From positions 2,356,001 through 2,420,000 of the forward strand of contig NZ_CP086727.1 in the NCBI RefSeq assembly GCF_020906275.1: a DNA stretch of 64,000 bases, written 5' to 3'. Shown in pieces: positions 9,566 to 18,955 of this stretch. The DNA comes from Parasphingorhabdus litoris DSM 22379 (GTDB lineage Bacteria > Pseudomonadota > Alphaproteobacteria > Sphingomonadales > Sphingomonadaceae). The position numbers and the translations under genes were made by a program. The notes under the pieces were generated by a model, which was not told the origin of the DNA, did no database searches, and saw nothing but the letters and a program-made list of their open reading frames with translations. Every line of letters begins with the position of its first letter. Position 1 is the first letter of the stretch.

Positions 9566-9919
9566 TTACAGCTGCATTGGAACTCTTCCCTGGGGAGGCG
9601 CGACGGTACGCCTCCAGCCGATGCCTTCAATCAACAACGCGAGTTGGCCTGGTGTCATTTCCATGCCGCCATCAACCACAGGAGGCCATACAAATCGACC
9701 CGATTCAAGGCGCTTTGCAAACAAGCACAAACCGGATCCATCCCAAAGCAAAGCCTTCAAATAGTCACCCCGTTTTGAACGGAAAACGAACAGATGTCCT
9801 GAGTACGGATCTGCCCGAAACACCGGACCTACCATCGCAGCTAAGCCGTCAAATCCATATCGCATGCTAACAGGTTGCGTTGCCAAATGTACTTTGGTCC
9901 CGGGCGGCAGTCCAATCAT
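9566..9919 (-). CDS. tnpB: IS66 accessory protein TnpB
   Basis: A 117-residue, apparently intact TnpB (IS66 Orf2). Typical stretches are VHLATQPVSMRYGFDGLAAM near the N-terminus, FVFRSKRGDYLKALLWDGSG in the middle, and LLIEGIGWRR near the end. It overlaps the end of tnpA by four bases, as usual in the family. TnpB is needed for transposition together with TnpA and TnpC, but its exact role is unclear. Confidence 0.92.
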   Translation of the reverse strand: MIGLPPGTKVHLATQPVSMRYGFDGLAAMVGPVFRADPYSGHLFVFRSKRGDYLKALLWDGSGLCLFAKRLESGRFVWPPVVDGGMEMTPGQLALLIEGIGWRRTVAPPQGRVPMQL

Positions 9920-10326
9920 GAGCAGGCCTTCAGGGATTGTAGTACACGTTGCAGAGCATGTTCGTTCACATGACTATCAACAACTAACTCCGTGCCGTTT
10001 GGAAGCCGCATCAGAATTCTGCCCATTGGCATTGAAGAATGAGCAGCATTCGCAACATGAACAGGTTTTGGCTCAGGTTGCGCTTGGATGTTTTTCAAAT
10101 CTTCTATGGTTCCAAACGGCATCAAATCGATTGGGCCGCTAGCTGATTGCTCCCGAGCTTTTTTCTGGCTTCGCCAATTGTACAGAACGCTCGGGGAAAT
10201 ATCATTCTGTTCTGCAACCATCTTTACCGTGTTGTGGGGCAGTTCGCATTGGGCAATCAAAGCATCTTTATCGGCATCGCTGTATTTGCGCCGACGTTCA
10301 GTCCGCGTGATTACTTCCATTTGCAT
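9916..10326 (-). CDS. tnpA: IS66 accessory protein TnpA
   Basis: A 136-residue TnpA (IS66 Orf1). The N-terminal helix-turn-helix is visible (KYSDADKDALIAQC, then VAEQNDISPSVLYNWR), and the C-terminal part (RILMRLPNGTELVVDSHVNE) is the usual IS66 tail. It is the first gene after the IS end at 10428. It appears intact. Confidence 0.92.
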   Translation of the reverse strand: MQMEVITRTERRRKYSDADKDALIAQCELPHNTVKMVAEQNDISPSVLYNWRSQKKAREQSASGPIDLMPFGTIEDLKNIQAQPEPKPVHVANAAHSSMPMGRILMRLPNGTELVVDSHVNEHALQRVLQSLKACS

Positions 10327-10400
10327 CGTGTCCGCCTCTTTGGTCCTTCTGGACTCCAGAAAGAATTCCTGAGGATCTAATCAAAGATTGTCGCCGATCG

Positions 10401-10428
10401 TGCAAGACGGGGTTGGCCGGACGCTTAC
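10401..10428 (-). repeat. IS66 terminal inverted repeat, tnpA side
   Basis: Minus-strand sequence from 10428 begins GTAAGCGTCCGGCCAACCCC and continues GTCTTGCA. IS66-family ends begin GTAAGC. The expected partner on the far side was not found between 7300 and 7860, so target-site duplications cannot be read. Confidence 0.75.
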
Positions 10429-10477
10429 CAACAGTCGCAGTAAGTCCGTTTTCACAGCAAATGTAAATACTGCCTTT

Positions 10478-11110
10478 TCAGTTTATTTTGGTCGAGTATT
10501 TGGAGCAGAGGCAAACTTCTTGGTCAATCCCTTCCAAATCTCTGACTATCGATTTCAGATCAGTTTCAAACGCGCTGAGTGTGTCTTCATTCTTGATAAC
10601 AAATTTGTGCGCTAAACCACCACGACGTTCTCCTAATGCTGTAAGAGAATTCACGAGACTGAGGTCGATTTCATTTGGTTTAAACCCTATCGGTATAAAC
10701 AGATTATCTAAGTTTCGTTCAGAAATTCCATGATTTTCCTTTATAGTATTTCTAAAGAGATTTATCGCTTGTTTAGAATACTCATCAATGTCTCGAACCA
10801 AATCGCTCCCTATCTTAGATTTCGACTTCTCTGCCTTTGTTTCATCCAATACTTTGGCCGCAACTAGAGCTACCAGTGTTCTTGATATACGTCCTTTATC
10901 TTTGAAGTTCCGCCGAGCGTCCATTGCCGCCTCAAGAGCGAGCTCCTCTAAAAACTGCTCTATCGCTGCGTGACAAAGCAAAACATACGAGCTCAGCTTT
11001 AATCGCTGAAGATCGTTTTTGCATTCTATCGGATCGACCCGAACTACAATCTTACGTGCTTTTCTAAGGTCAGCTTTCAGCTTTTTATAGTGGGAGGTTG
11101 GCGACTTCAT
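10478..11110 (-). CDS. HEPN-domain (RiboL-PSP type) putative RNase, partner of DUF262 protein
   Basis: A 210-residue, mostly helical protein. Residues 162-168 read RRGGLAH, the HEPN R-x4-6-H motif that forms the RNase site in active members; an acidic helix HAAIEQFLEELAL (residues 47-59) fits the first HEPN helix. This arrangement matches the RiboL-PSP-type HEPN group, known from comparative genomics of defence loci. The ATG overlaps the stop of the DUF262 gene (TAATG), so translation is coupled and the two products are likely made in fixed ratio. Base composition is AT-richer than the chromosome around it, consistent with transfer. Cutting activity is inferred from the motif only. Confidence 0.75.
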   Translation of the reverse strand: MKSPTSHYKKLKADLRKARKIVVRVDPIECKNDLQRLKLSSYVLLCHAAIEQFLEELALEAAMDARRNFKDKGRISRTLVALVAAKVLDETKAEKSKSKIGSDLVRDIDEYSKQAINLFRNTIKENHGISERNLDNLFIPIGFKPNEIDLSLVNSLTALGERRGGLAHKFVIKNEDTLSAFETDLKSIVRDLEGIDQEVCLCSKYSTKIN

Positions 11111-12300
11111 TATTGGATGCTGGGAATTTCAATCGAAATACCGGAAATTTGTTCAACCGAACCGTACCATTTTTCAAAACGCCTAGAAGTGTTTTCGACT
11201 GATTTTGTCGTTGTCTCAACGGATCTAACAAAATCATTATCTTCGGTGAATAGCAACTTGAACGATTCTTCAACTTTCAGTTTGTTACTGTTAGCCCATT
11301 CGTAAAATTCTTTATTGGATAGCGAACCAACTAATACGTCAAAAAGTGCTCTATTGAATCGTGTTTCATATGCTTCACCAAGCCATTTTCTACAGAAGCG
11401 TTTTTCTCCAAAAATATCTATACCCAATGCAATAGCTCGATTCATTGCATCTAACCGCTCGACTATAACGTTTTCAAATCCGTCATTTTCGTAAAGCGCA
11501 TTGTATTTCTCACTGCAATTATCCAAAAATAACTTCAGATTTCCATTATATTCCATTTCAGGGTCAGAGAATGCTAAATGTCGAATACTTAGTTCTACAT
11601 CTGCCATTCGGGGGTCAGGGGATTTTTTCCTTAACAAATGGTGCAGTGGTCCAATTGTCTCTGTCCAATTGATTATATGTTTCAAAAACGGCCCAGGGTG
11701 AAGTGACATCCGAAGTTCCATTGGGGAAAGGCGAACTGATCCTGAATTTAAACGATGAAAAATCTCGTACAGAACTTCTTCGTTCTCCCAACCTTTTAAT
11801 ACTGCGGCTCTAATTACCCCGTTGTTAAAGCGGTCCTTCCAATCCTCATCTTTGGAGATTTGCGGCCAATCTTGTCCGCCAATTTCTGCATCCAATACCG
11901 ACAAATTTCTTAATTTAAATCGGGTTCCGCCATCGTATTTGCCATTTAGGAATTCTTTAATCGTAGTAAGCCTTTGCTTTCCGTCCAAAACCAAATACCG
12001 GGATCGACTGTCTTTTCTCGACGAAAGCAATATTTGTGGGATAGGTACTCCAAGAAAGATTGATTCTATAAACTTAGACTTTGCCTTCTTCGACCATACA
12101 TTCCTTCTTTGAAACTCTGGATCAAGGTCAATTTGCTGACCAATTTGACTATAAATCGTACCCACTGTCCAATCGCTCGGTGCAAGAACCAATCCGTCAA
12201 AATCGTTGACAGAAATCCCCTCTACTTGTTCATCTTCTCTTGGATCATCTATTTCAAATTCTTCATCTCTATCTTCCCAAGTAGGGTTTGTATTAGTCAT
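11110..12300 (-). CDS. DUF262-family (GmrSD N-domain-like) protein
   Basis: A 396-residue protein. The ATG at 12300 has GAAGGA eight bases upstream; a longer frame to 12357 lacks a site. The DUF262 fold is shown by DPEFQRRNVWSKKAKSKFIE, then GVPIPQILL, then LVLDGKQRLTTIKEFLNGKY (the DGQQR-like motif of this ParB/Srx-type nuclease/NTPase fold). The C-terminal half is helical and unassigned; no DUF1524 HNH domain was seen, so it is not a full GmrSD enzyme. In GmrSD and related systems this domain binds or hydrolyses nucleotides and targets DNA. With the coupled HEPN gene it forms a candidate two-gene antiphage system: the DUF262 protein as sensor, the HEPN protein as effector (inference). Confidence 0.8.
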   Translation of the reverse strand: MTNTNPTWEDRDEEFEIDDPREDEQVEGISVNDFDGLVLAPSDWTVGTIYSQIGQQIDLDPEFQRRNVWSKKAKSKFIESIFLGVPIPQILLSSRKDSRSRYLVLDGKQRLTTIKEFLNGKYDGGTRFKLRNLSVLDAEIGGQDWPQISKDEDWKDRFNNGVIRAAVLKGWENEEVLYEIFHRLNSGSVRLSPMELRMSLHPGPFLKHIINWTETIGPLHHLLRKKSPDPRMADVELSIRHLAFSDPEMEYNGNLKLFLDNCSEKYNALYENDGFENVIVERLDAMNRAIALGIDIFGEKRFCRKWLGEAYETRFNRALFDVLVGSLSNKEFYEWANSNKLKVEESFKLLFTEDNDFVRSVETTTKSVENTSRRFEKWYGSVEQISGISIEIPSIQ

Positions 12301-12365
12301 ACTTGTTATCCTTCGGATATTTTTTTGAATACCTACTTTTGAATCAATTCGTTGCACGATAATAT

Positions 12366-12409
12366 ACAGTTATTCGAATTCGTCTATCGAATTACAGTAA
12401 AATCACTGT
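12366..12409 (-). promoter_or_regulatory. Candidate operator/promoter region of the DUF262-HEPN operon
   Basis: An AT-rich stretch 66-109 bases upstream of the DUF262 start. It holds ATTCGA (12372-12377) and TCGAAT (12387-12392) as an inverted pair, and ACAGT (12394-12398) facing ACTGT (12405-12409), with a further ACAGT at 12366-12370. A TATATT -10-like box lies on the minus strand at about 12360-12365. These may be operator sites, but AT-rich DNA makes short repeats likely by chance. Confidence 0.3.
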
Positions 12410-12540
12410 TGTTAAGTTCGCAGTTGACTAAATAGATCGAACTGTCTTTGCCGGTTCGTTTACCTCATTGCTAGCAAGTAGGACAACTACCTTGTGTCAT
12501 AGACCTTCGTCAGTTTGCGCATGCCTTATCTTGCCACCCA

Positions 12541-13419
12541 TCACAACCCACCCCGAAACTCCTCATAAGCCGCCAGCACATCCGCGGCCCCTTCGGTCTG
12601 CGGATAATGGCCCAGATGGTCCAGCCGCCATGCGGGCACCTCCGGGTTCAGCGCTGCGACGGCGTCGACCAGATGGCCGCCGGATACCGGGTCCTGGGTG
12701 CCGTTAATCAGCGCGATCGGGCATGGCGGGTGGGTGAGCTGGGCTTCCCAACGGGGGCCGTGGGTGCGGCGGTCGGCGATATAGTGGAGCAGCTTATGTT
12801 GCAGCCGGTGGCCGCCATGGGTGCGGATCACGGCCCAATAGGCGTCGAGTTCCGCTGCGCCGGGCTGCGTATCCTTGCCGAAAACCTCGCTAAAGCTTTT
12901 GCCGAAACGCTCCCGGTTCATCAGGCGCACGAACAGCCAGCCAAAGGGTCCGGTGAGCAGTTTTTGAATGGGCCGCGCGCGATGCTGCGCGGGGAGCAGG
13001 CCGCCGTTGAGAAAGGCGCAGCTCAGTAATTTGTGCGCCAGCCTGCCCTCGCCATGGCGCGCGAGCAGTTCCTGCCCCGGGCTGACGCCATAATCATGGA
13101 CGAGGAGATGAAAATCCTCACCCAATAAAGTCTCGGCCAGATTCGCCGCGAGATCGCTTTGTTCCTGCAGATCATAATGATGCCCCTTCGGCTTGTCGGA
13201 AAAACCAAAGCCGAGAAAATCAAACGCCACCACCCGATAACGCGCCGTCAGGTCCGCCCACATCGGCAGCCAGTCGAGGCTGGAGGTCGGAAAGCCGTGG
13301 AGCAAGAGGAGCGGCGGCGCGGATGGGTCGCCGCCCGTGCGGACGAAAATCTGGTGGCCGTTCCACTCGATAAATTGTCCGTCCTTGCGCCACTGCTCTG
13401 CGCTTTGTGGTGTAATCAT
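12541..13419 (-). CDS. Alpha/beta hydrolase, MEST/haloalkane-dehalogenase-like
   Basis: A 292-residue alpha/beta hydrolase. The oxyanion region LLLLHGFPTSSLDW and the strand VVAFDFLGFGFSDKP are clear. The nucleophile elbow reads LLVHDYGVSPGQEL, with Asp in place of the usual Ser, as in haloalkane dehalogenases, epoxide hydrolases and MEST-like proteins. A likely acid is in NGTQDPVSGG and the catalytic His in LDHLGHYPQTE. The substrate is unknown. The gene is GC-rich compared with the neighbouring DUF262 operon, so chromosomal backbone resumes here. It is the last of five minus-strand genes after thiC, though 78 bases separate it from the preceding one. Confidence 0.88.
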   Translation of the reverse strand: MITPQSAEQWRKDGQFIEWNGHQIFVRTGGDPSAPPLLLLHGFPTSSLDWLPMWADLTARYRVVAFDFLGFGFSDKPKGHHYDLQEQSDLAANLAETLLGEDFHLLVHDYGVSPGQELLARHGEGRLAHKLLSCAFLNGGLLPAQHRARPIQKLLTGPFGWLFVRLMNRERFGKSFSEVFGKDTQPGAAELDAYWAVIRTHGGHRLQHKLLHYIADRRTHGPRWEAQLTHPPCPIALINGTQDPVSGGHLVDAVAALNPEVPAWRLDHLGHYPQTEGAADVLAAYEEFRGGL

Positions 13420-13497
13420 GGGTGCAAATTCCTCATCCTCGCCAATGGCTTGCGATAGCAGTCCATTGGCCGTGCTGGCAATCGCGCCCTGCCCCGT

Positions 13498-14028
13498 TCA
13501 GATATCTGCCAACAGATCGCCCAACTGGCGAACGCGGGCGCGGACCGAGGCGGCGCTGTCCTTGGCTGCGGCGCGCGCGGCATCCCGGGCGGCATGGCCA
13601 TATTCCGGATGCTGGACAGCGATCCGGCACAGCGCATCCACCGACCAGGCGCGCAGGAACGGGCGGTCATGATGGAGAAGCGGTGTGAGCCAGCGATCCA
13701 TGGTTGCTGCGCCATCGGCTGAGAAGGTCAGATGGGCCGCGCTCTGACAGACATGCAGCTGCGCCTGCCAATATCGAATCGCTGGGATTTCATCCCATAG
13801 GGCTTCGCTTTGCGCCGGGGAAAGTGCCTCCCCGCCTTCCAGCGCCGCCTTGATCAGCCATGTTGCACCGCTAGACACCTCCGCCTGATCATGCGCCGCG
13901 AGCGCAATCAGCGCGTCGAGATAGTTGGCCTCACCCCGATATTCGGCCTCAATCTCACCAAGCAGCGTAACCGCTTTGCCATCAAAGGCCTGAAGGCGGT
14001 TGAGCAAGGCAGCGGCAGACAGGGCCAT
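13498..14028 (-). CDS. Hypothetical helical-repeat-like protein
   Basis: A 176-residue protein, alanine-rich and predicted almost wholly helical. Stretches such as LDALIALAAHDQAEVSSGATWLIK, shown here only as its class, and RPFLRAWSVDALCRIA followed by VRARVRQLGDLLADI resemble HEAT repeats. No catalytic motif is visible. The start lies nine bases after the stop of the RidA-like gene, so they are probably co-transcribed. Function unknown. Confidence 0.65.
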   Translation of the reverse strand: MALSAAALLNRLQAFDGKAVTLLGEIEAEYRGEANYLDALIALAAHDQAEVSSGATWLIKAALEGGEALSPAQSEALWDEIPAIRYWQAQLHVCQSAAHLTFSADGAATMDRWLTPLLHHDRPFLRAWSVDALCRIAVQHPEYGHAARDAARAAAKDSAASVRARVRQLGDLLADI

Positions 14029-14036
14029 GGGGTGGG

Positions 14037-14516
14037 TTACTCCGCTGGTTCTTTCACCTTTGGCGTCTGGCGCGCGGTGATCTTGATCTCTACCAATCCA
14101 CCCGGCGTGTAGAGGCGGTCAACGTCAATTGCGGTCCAGGCTGGAAAAGGCGCTTTCACAAACCGGTTCTTGGCGGCGGCGAGCGGCGGCATCGACTGGT
14201 CGATATCGACATGATAGGTGGTGATATCCAGCACATCGTCCCAGCTCGATCCGGCGCGTTTCAGGATCGTACCCAGATAGGTGAAAGTGCGGGCATAGCT
14301 TTCCTCATCGGTCATGCCCTCCGGCGTCGGGCCAGCAATAACGCCTGACAGATAAACGGTACCATTGTGGATGACGGCCTGAGAAAAACCGAACTGCTCC
14401 ATAAAAGCTCGGCCCTGTTCGTTTTCGGGCATCAGGGTCTGCTTCGGCTCCGCCTGCGCGGCCGAGCTGACACCTATGATCGCCATGGCGGCAAGCAATT
14501 TCGATATGGTTTTCAT
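14037..14516 (-). CDS. Secreted RidA/YjgF-family protein
   Basis: A 159-residue protein with a clear signal peptide (MKTISKLLAAMAIIGVSSAAQA) and a RidA domain: HNGTVYLSGVIAG, then TFTYLGTILKRAGSSWDDVL, then LVEIKITA. RidA enzymes deaminate reactive enamines in the cytosol and use an Arg in a PAR motif; here the matching place reads FPAWTAIDVDRL, with Trp instead of that Arg. So classic 2-aminoacrylate deaminase activity is unlikely, and the protein belongs to one of the uncharacterised, exported Rid groups. It lies downstream of thiC in the same direction, separated by one small gene. Confidence 0.85.
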   Translation of the reverse strand: MKTISKLLAAMAIIGVSSAAQAEPKQTLMPENEQGRAFMEQFGFSQAVIHNGTVYLSGVIAGPTPEGMTDEESYARTFTYLGTILKRAGSSWDDVLDITTYHVDIDQSMPPLAAAKNRFVKAPFPAWTAIDVDRLYTPGGLVEIKITARQTPKVKEPAE

Positions 14517-14581
14517 GCGTTTTTCTCCGCTGGATATCCTATTTTGTCGGCGGGCAGATAGAGTGCCTGACCTTAGTCCTT

Positions 14582-14950
14582 TTAGACTTTCGCCGATTCA
14601 AGCATACAGGGAAATTCCGCGCCGTAATAGTTCAATAGCCCCAAATCTTGGTGCAGACGAAAACTCACCTCATCACCGAGGAAATGAATTTCTTTCCCCT
14701 TGCGATCAGAGCGCACCATTGTCTCGGCGGCCCCGCCTTTACCCCAACCGCCGGGAATATAGAAAGACAAGACATGCAGTACAGCCTGCTGTGGGTCTTT
14801 AGCCCGCATTGTCACGACATAGTCGTTAAGCAGCGCTGGTGGCATTTCACAAACATAGCGTCGGTCATCCTGCGCGGGCGGTGAGAACATCGCCGGCGGC
14901 GCTGGTACAACGATGGTGGGATCCATGCCTCCCACCATCGCCCATGACAT
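14582..14950 (-). CDS. Small hypothetical protein downstream of thiC
   Basis: A 122-residue frame from the ATG at 14950; it lies 24 bases after the thiC stop in the same frame. I do not recognise the family. The N-terminus (SWAMVGGMDPTIVVPAP) is weakly hydrophobic, and in-frame codons upstream add ISIVAI, so an upstream non-ATG start (for example ATT at 14965) would give a short signal peptide-like segment. The body contains YVVTMRAKDPQQAVLHVLSF and two Cys. It could be an exported protein. Co-transcription with thiC is likely from spacing. Confidence 0.55.
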   Translation of the reverse strand: MSWAMVGGMDPTIVVPAPPAMFSPPAQDDRRYVCEMPPALLNDYVVTMRAKDPQQAVLHVLSFYIPGGWGKGGAAETMVRSDRKGKEIHFLGDEVSFRLHQDLGLLNYYGAEFPCMLESAKV

Positions 14951-14974
14951 GATTGCTACTATGCTAATGATTGC

Positions 14975-17032
<2,058 letters not shown>

Positions 17033-17119
17033 AGTCGCAAGGTAGTGTGCTGATCCCCGAAGGTCCAGAGAAGATTGGTGGCGGTAGCGATAGAAGCTGC
17101 GTGACGAGGCGCGAATTAT

Positions 17120-18250
17120 CTACCAGCCAGGCACGAAATATTTGGGTGGTACCGCACAGCCCCAGTAGAAGCCTTGCCCGAAATCGGCACCCAATAAACG
17201 CGCCTGCGCTAAATGATGCTTGGTTTCGATCCCTTCAATCACCGAACGTGCTTTACGGCCGCGACAAAATTCCAGCATCGAGGCAAGCAGAGAGATTGGA
17301 ATATCGCCATCGTAACAAGCGTTGAAGATATTCTTGTCGATCTTGAGTTCATCAAATGGGATTTTTGCGATCCGTTCCAGATTGGCGAGACCAGTGCCGT
17401 AATCATCAATCGAGATACCCAGTCCGTGTCCACGCAAAGCGTGACAGACAGCTGCCAAACGATCGACATCGACCACCCGCGCTTCCTCGGTAATCTCAAG
17501 CATCAAAGCACCTGGCGGCACATCGGCATGCTTCAACCGGCTGATCAGTGCATCAACGAACCGCCGATAGGTCATCATGATTGCGCTGCAATTAAATGAT
17601 ACGGGAACGGACTTACCTCTTTTGGCCAGCGCCGTGGCAAGTTTGATCGATTCATCGACAACGACCAAAGTAGCCTCCACCTCAACCGCAACATCTACCA
17701 GATCGGAGAAAATAATAGCCGGGTTGAGCGCCCGACGCGTTTTCACGCGAGTAAGAGCTTCATATCCAACGATTTTATCATTGTCCAAAGACTGCTTCGA
17801 CTGAAACTCAACGGAAAGATTTGGCAACAACCTGTCCGTCTCAACCAGCGCGCAGACATAATCCAGATCGTTCACGGTGTGGCCGCTCACATCCGCCATA
17901 CGGCCAATCAAGTTACATAATGTCGGAACGGCATAAGGCTTTTGCAACCGTTGAACGACGCTGGCTGTATCAAAAGCAAGCGCATCATCGCTATTATCTT
18001 TCGGGTTGGGTGTAAGTATGACCGGCAAGGACGGCCGCAATCCAGCAAAGCGGTCCAAAAGGCCGTGACCATTTTCCCGCATGGTTTTGGGATCAATGAC
18101 CAGCGCATCTGGACCGAAAACCAAACTGGCTTCTTCATCCAGTTTGGAAAACACGCAAGCGACGGAGATATCATGCGCCTCCAGATCGTCCTGCAAGGAT
18201 CGGGAGAGCGCATTTTCTTCTTCAACAACAATAACTTTGGCGGTGGACAT
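17120..18250 (-). CDS. Response-regulator-like EAL-domain c-di-GMP phosphodiesterase
   Basis: A 376-residue protein from the ATG at 18250. Residues about 1-115 are a degenerate receiver domain (KVIVVEEENALSRSL, ALVIDPKT with the likely phospho-Asp, LQKPYAVPTL with the conserved Lys-Pro). From about 140 an EAL domain follows: GYEALTRV, FNCSAI, LEITEEARVVD, SIDDYGTGLANL, LKIDKNIF, VIEGIETKHH and GQGFYWG. The residues that bind metal and c-di-GMP (Glu of EAL, Asn, Glu, Asp-Asp, Lys, Glu, Gln) are present, so hydrolysis is likely. No partner kinase lies next to it. A similar layout occurs in RpfR/RocR-type REC-EAL proteins. Confidence 0.88.
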   Translation of the reverse strand: MSTAKVIVVEEENALSRSLQDDLEAHDISVACVFSKLDEEASLVFGPDALVIDPKTMRENGHGLLDRFAGLRPSLPVILTPNPKDNSDDALAFDTASVVQRLQKPYAVPTLCNLIGRMADVSGHTVNDLDYVCALVETDRLLPNLSVEFQSKQSLDNDKIVGYEALTRVKTRRALNPAIIFSDLVDVAVEVEATLVVVDESIKLATALAKRGKSVPVSFNCSAIMMTYRRFVDALISRLKHADVPPGALMLEITEEARVVDVDRLAAVCHALRGHGLGISIDDYGTGLANLERIAKIPFDELKIDKNIFNACYDGDIPISLLASMLEFCRGRKARSVIEGIETKHHLAQARLLGADFGQGFYWGCAVPPKYFVPGW

Positions 18251-18368
18251 GACAGGACCTCGATAGGATGGGTTTCGCACCAGCGCGGCCGGGCGAAATC
18301 TAAAACTTGGTTTGGGTAATTGGAGAATGATCGGGTGCTGTCACAATGAGCGACAGCCCCAATAGCTG

Positions 18369-18659
18369 CTAAGCAATCACTTTCTGATCACGATATTCTT
18401 GCATATGCGCGATGCTCAGACCGTTCATGCCGGAACGGTGAATCGCCTGCTGCCAAGAGATCAATTCCTCCAGCGATAGGTTATAGCGTTCGCAAGCTTC
18501 ATCGGTCGTCAGCAGCCCGCCATTAACGGCGGCGACAACCTCTGCTTTGCGCCTCACAACCCAACGTGTGGTGTCTGGCGGTGGCAGATCATGTTCGGCT
18601 AACGCTTCCCCAAGCGGGCCAATTACACGTGTTGCTTTTGGTAATGTTACTTCTTTCAT
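18369..18659 (-). CDS. sciP: SciP, CtrA-inhibitor protein (DUF1153)
   Basis: A 96-residue DUF1153 protein. The ATG at 18659 has GAGG at a good distance; a longer frame from 18707 is not conserved. The core is highly typical: RVIGPLGEALAEHDLPPPD, TTRWVVRRKAEVVAAV, then a helix-turn-helix-like TTDEACERYNLSLEELISWQ and a C-terminal MQEYRDQKV. In Caulobacter SciP binds CtrA and blocks its activation of target promoters. The same role is likely here, within an alphaproteobacterial CtrA network. TTAA pairs in the upstream region may be CtrA sites. Confidence 0.92.
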   Translation of the reverse strand: MKEVTLPKATRVIGPLGEALAEHDLPPPDTTRWVVRRKAEVVAAVNGGLLTTDEACERYNLSLEELISWQQAIHRSGMNGLSIAHMQEYRDQKVIA

Positions 18660-18728
18660 ACGGAACCTCAATTCTGCCTTGCGGCGTTGCCCTGTTCCTA
18701 TGCCCACGAAGAAAATGCGCCGAGGACG

Positions 18729-18766
18729 TTAAGCCAATTTAAATTTATTTGGTTAACAGCGATTAA
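18729..18766 (-). promoter_or_regulatory. Paired TTAA motifs upstream of sciP (candidate CtrA sites)
   Basis: TTAA occurs at 18729-18732, 18739-18742, 18753-18756 and 18763-18766, giving two TTAA-N6-TTAA pairs. CtrA sites are usually TTAA-N7-TTAA, so the spacing is one base short. The GTTAAG at 18728 and GGTTAAC at 18751 also form an imperfect inverted repeat. Position 70-110 bases before sciP fits a promoter. Confidence 0.3.
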
Positions 18767-18955
18767 CGCTGTCGCAGGCTGCGACGCGATTTTCTGGCAT
18801 CGAAAGGGTCTGTACGAAAGCTATGAAATAGCGGGCAAATTTATAGAATTTGCCGAGCAATAACAGTCAGGCAAAAATACGCTGTGCCAATGATTTTCAG
18901 AACACCGGCGCAATCAAAATTTGCTGATACACATCAAATTGAAGCGACTCGCTAT

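Larger units (their letters stand above)
7668..10428 (-). mobile_element. IS66-family insertion sequence, one end recognised, tnpC damaged
   Basis: The gene order tnpA-tnpB-tnpC on the minus strand is that of IS66. The end next to tnpA is at 10428: read on the minus strand it starts GTAAGCGTCCGGCCAACCCC, the usual IS66 GTAAGC terminus. No matching terminus was found beyond tnpC, and tnpC carries a frameshift, so the copy is probably immobile unless helped in trans. The left coordinate is only the end of the tnpC frame, not a mapped IS end. It sits 50 bases beyond the stop of the HEPN gene, which it does not interrupt. Confidence 0.85.

Noticed and set aside
18325..18352. Hairpin GCTGTC/GACAGC after the EAL gene
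   Set aside because: Only about six to eight pairs with a bulge and no T-run; too weak to call a terminator.
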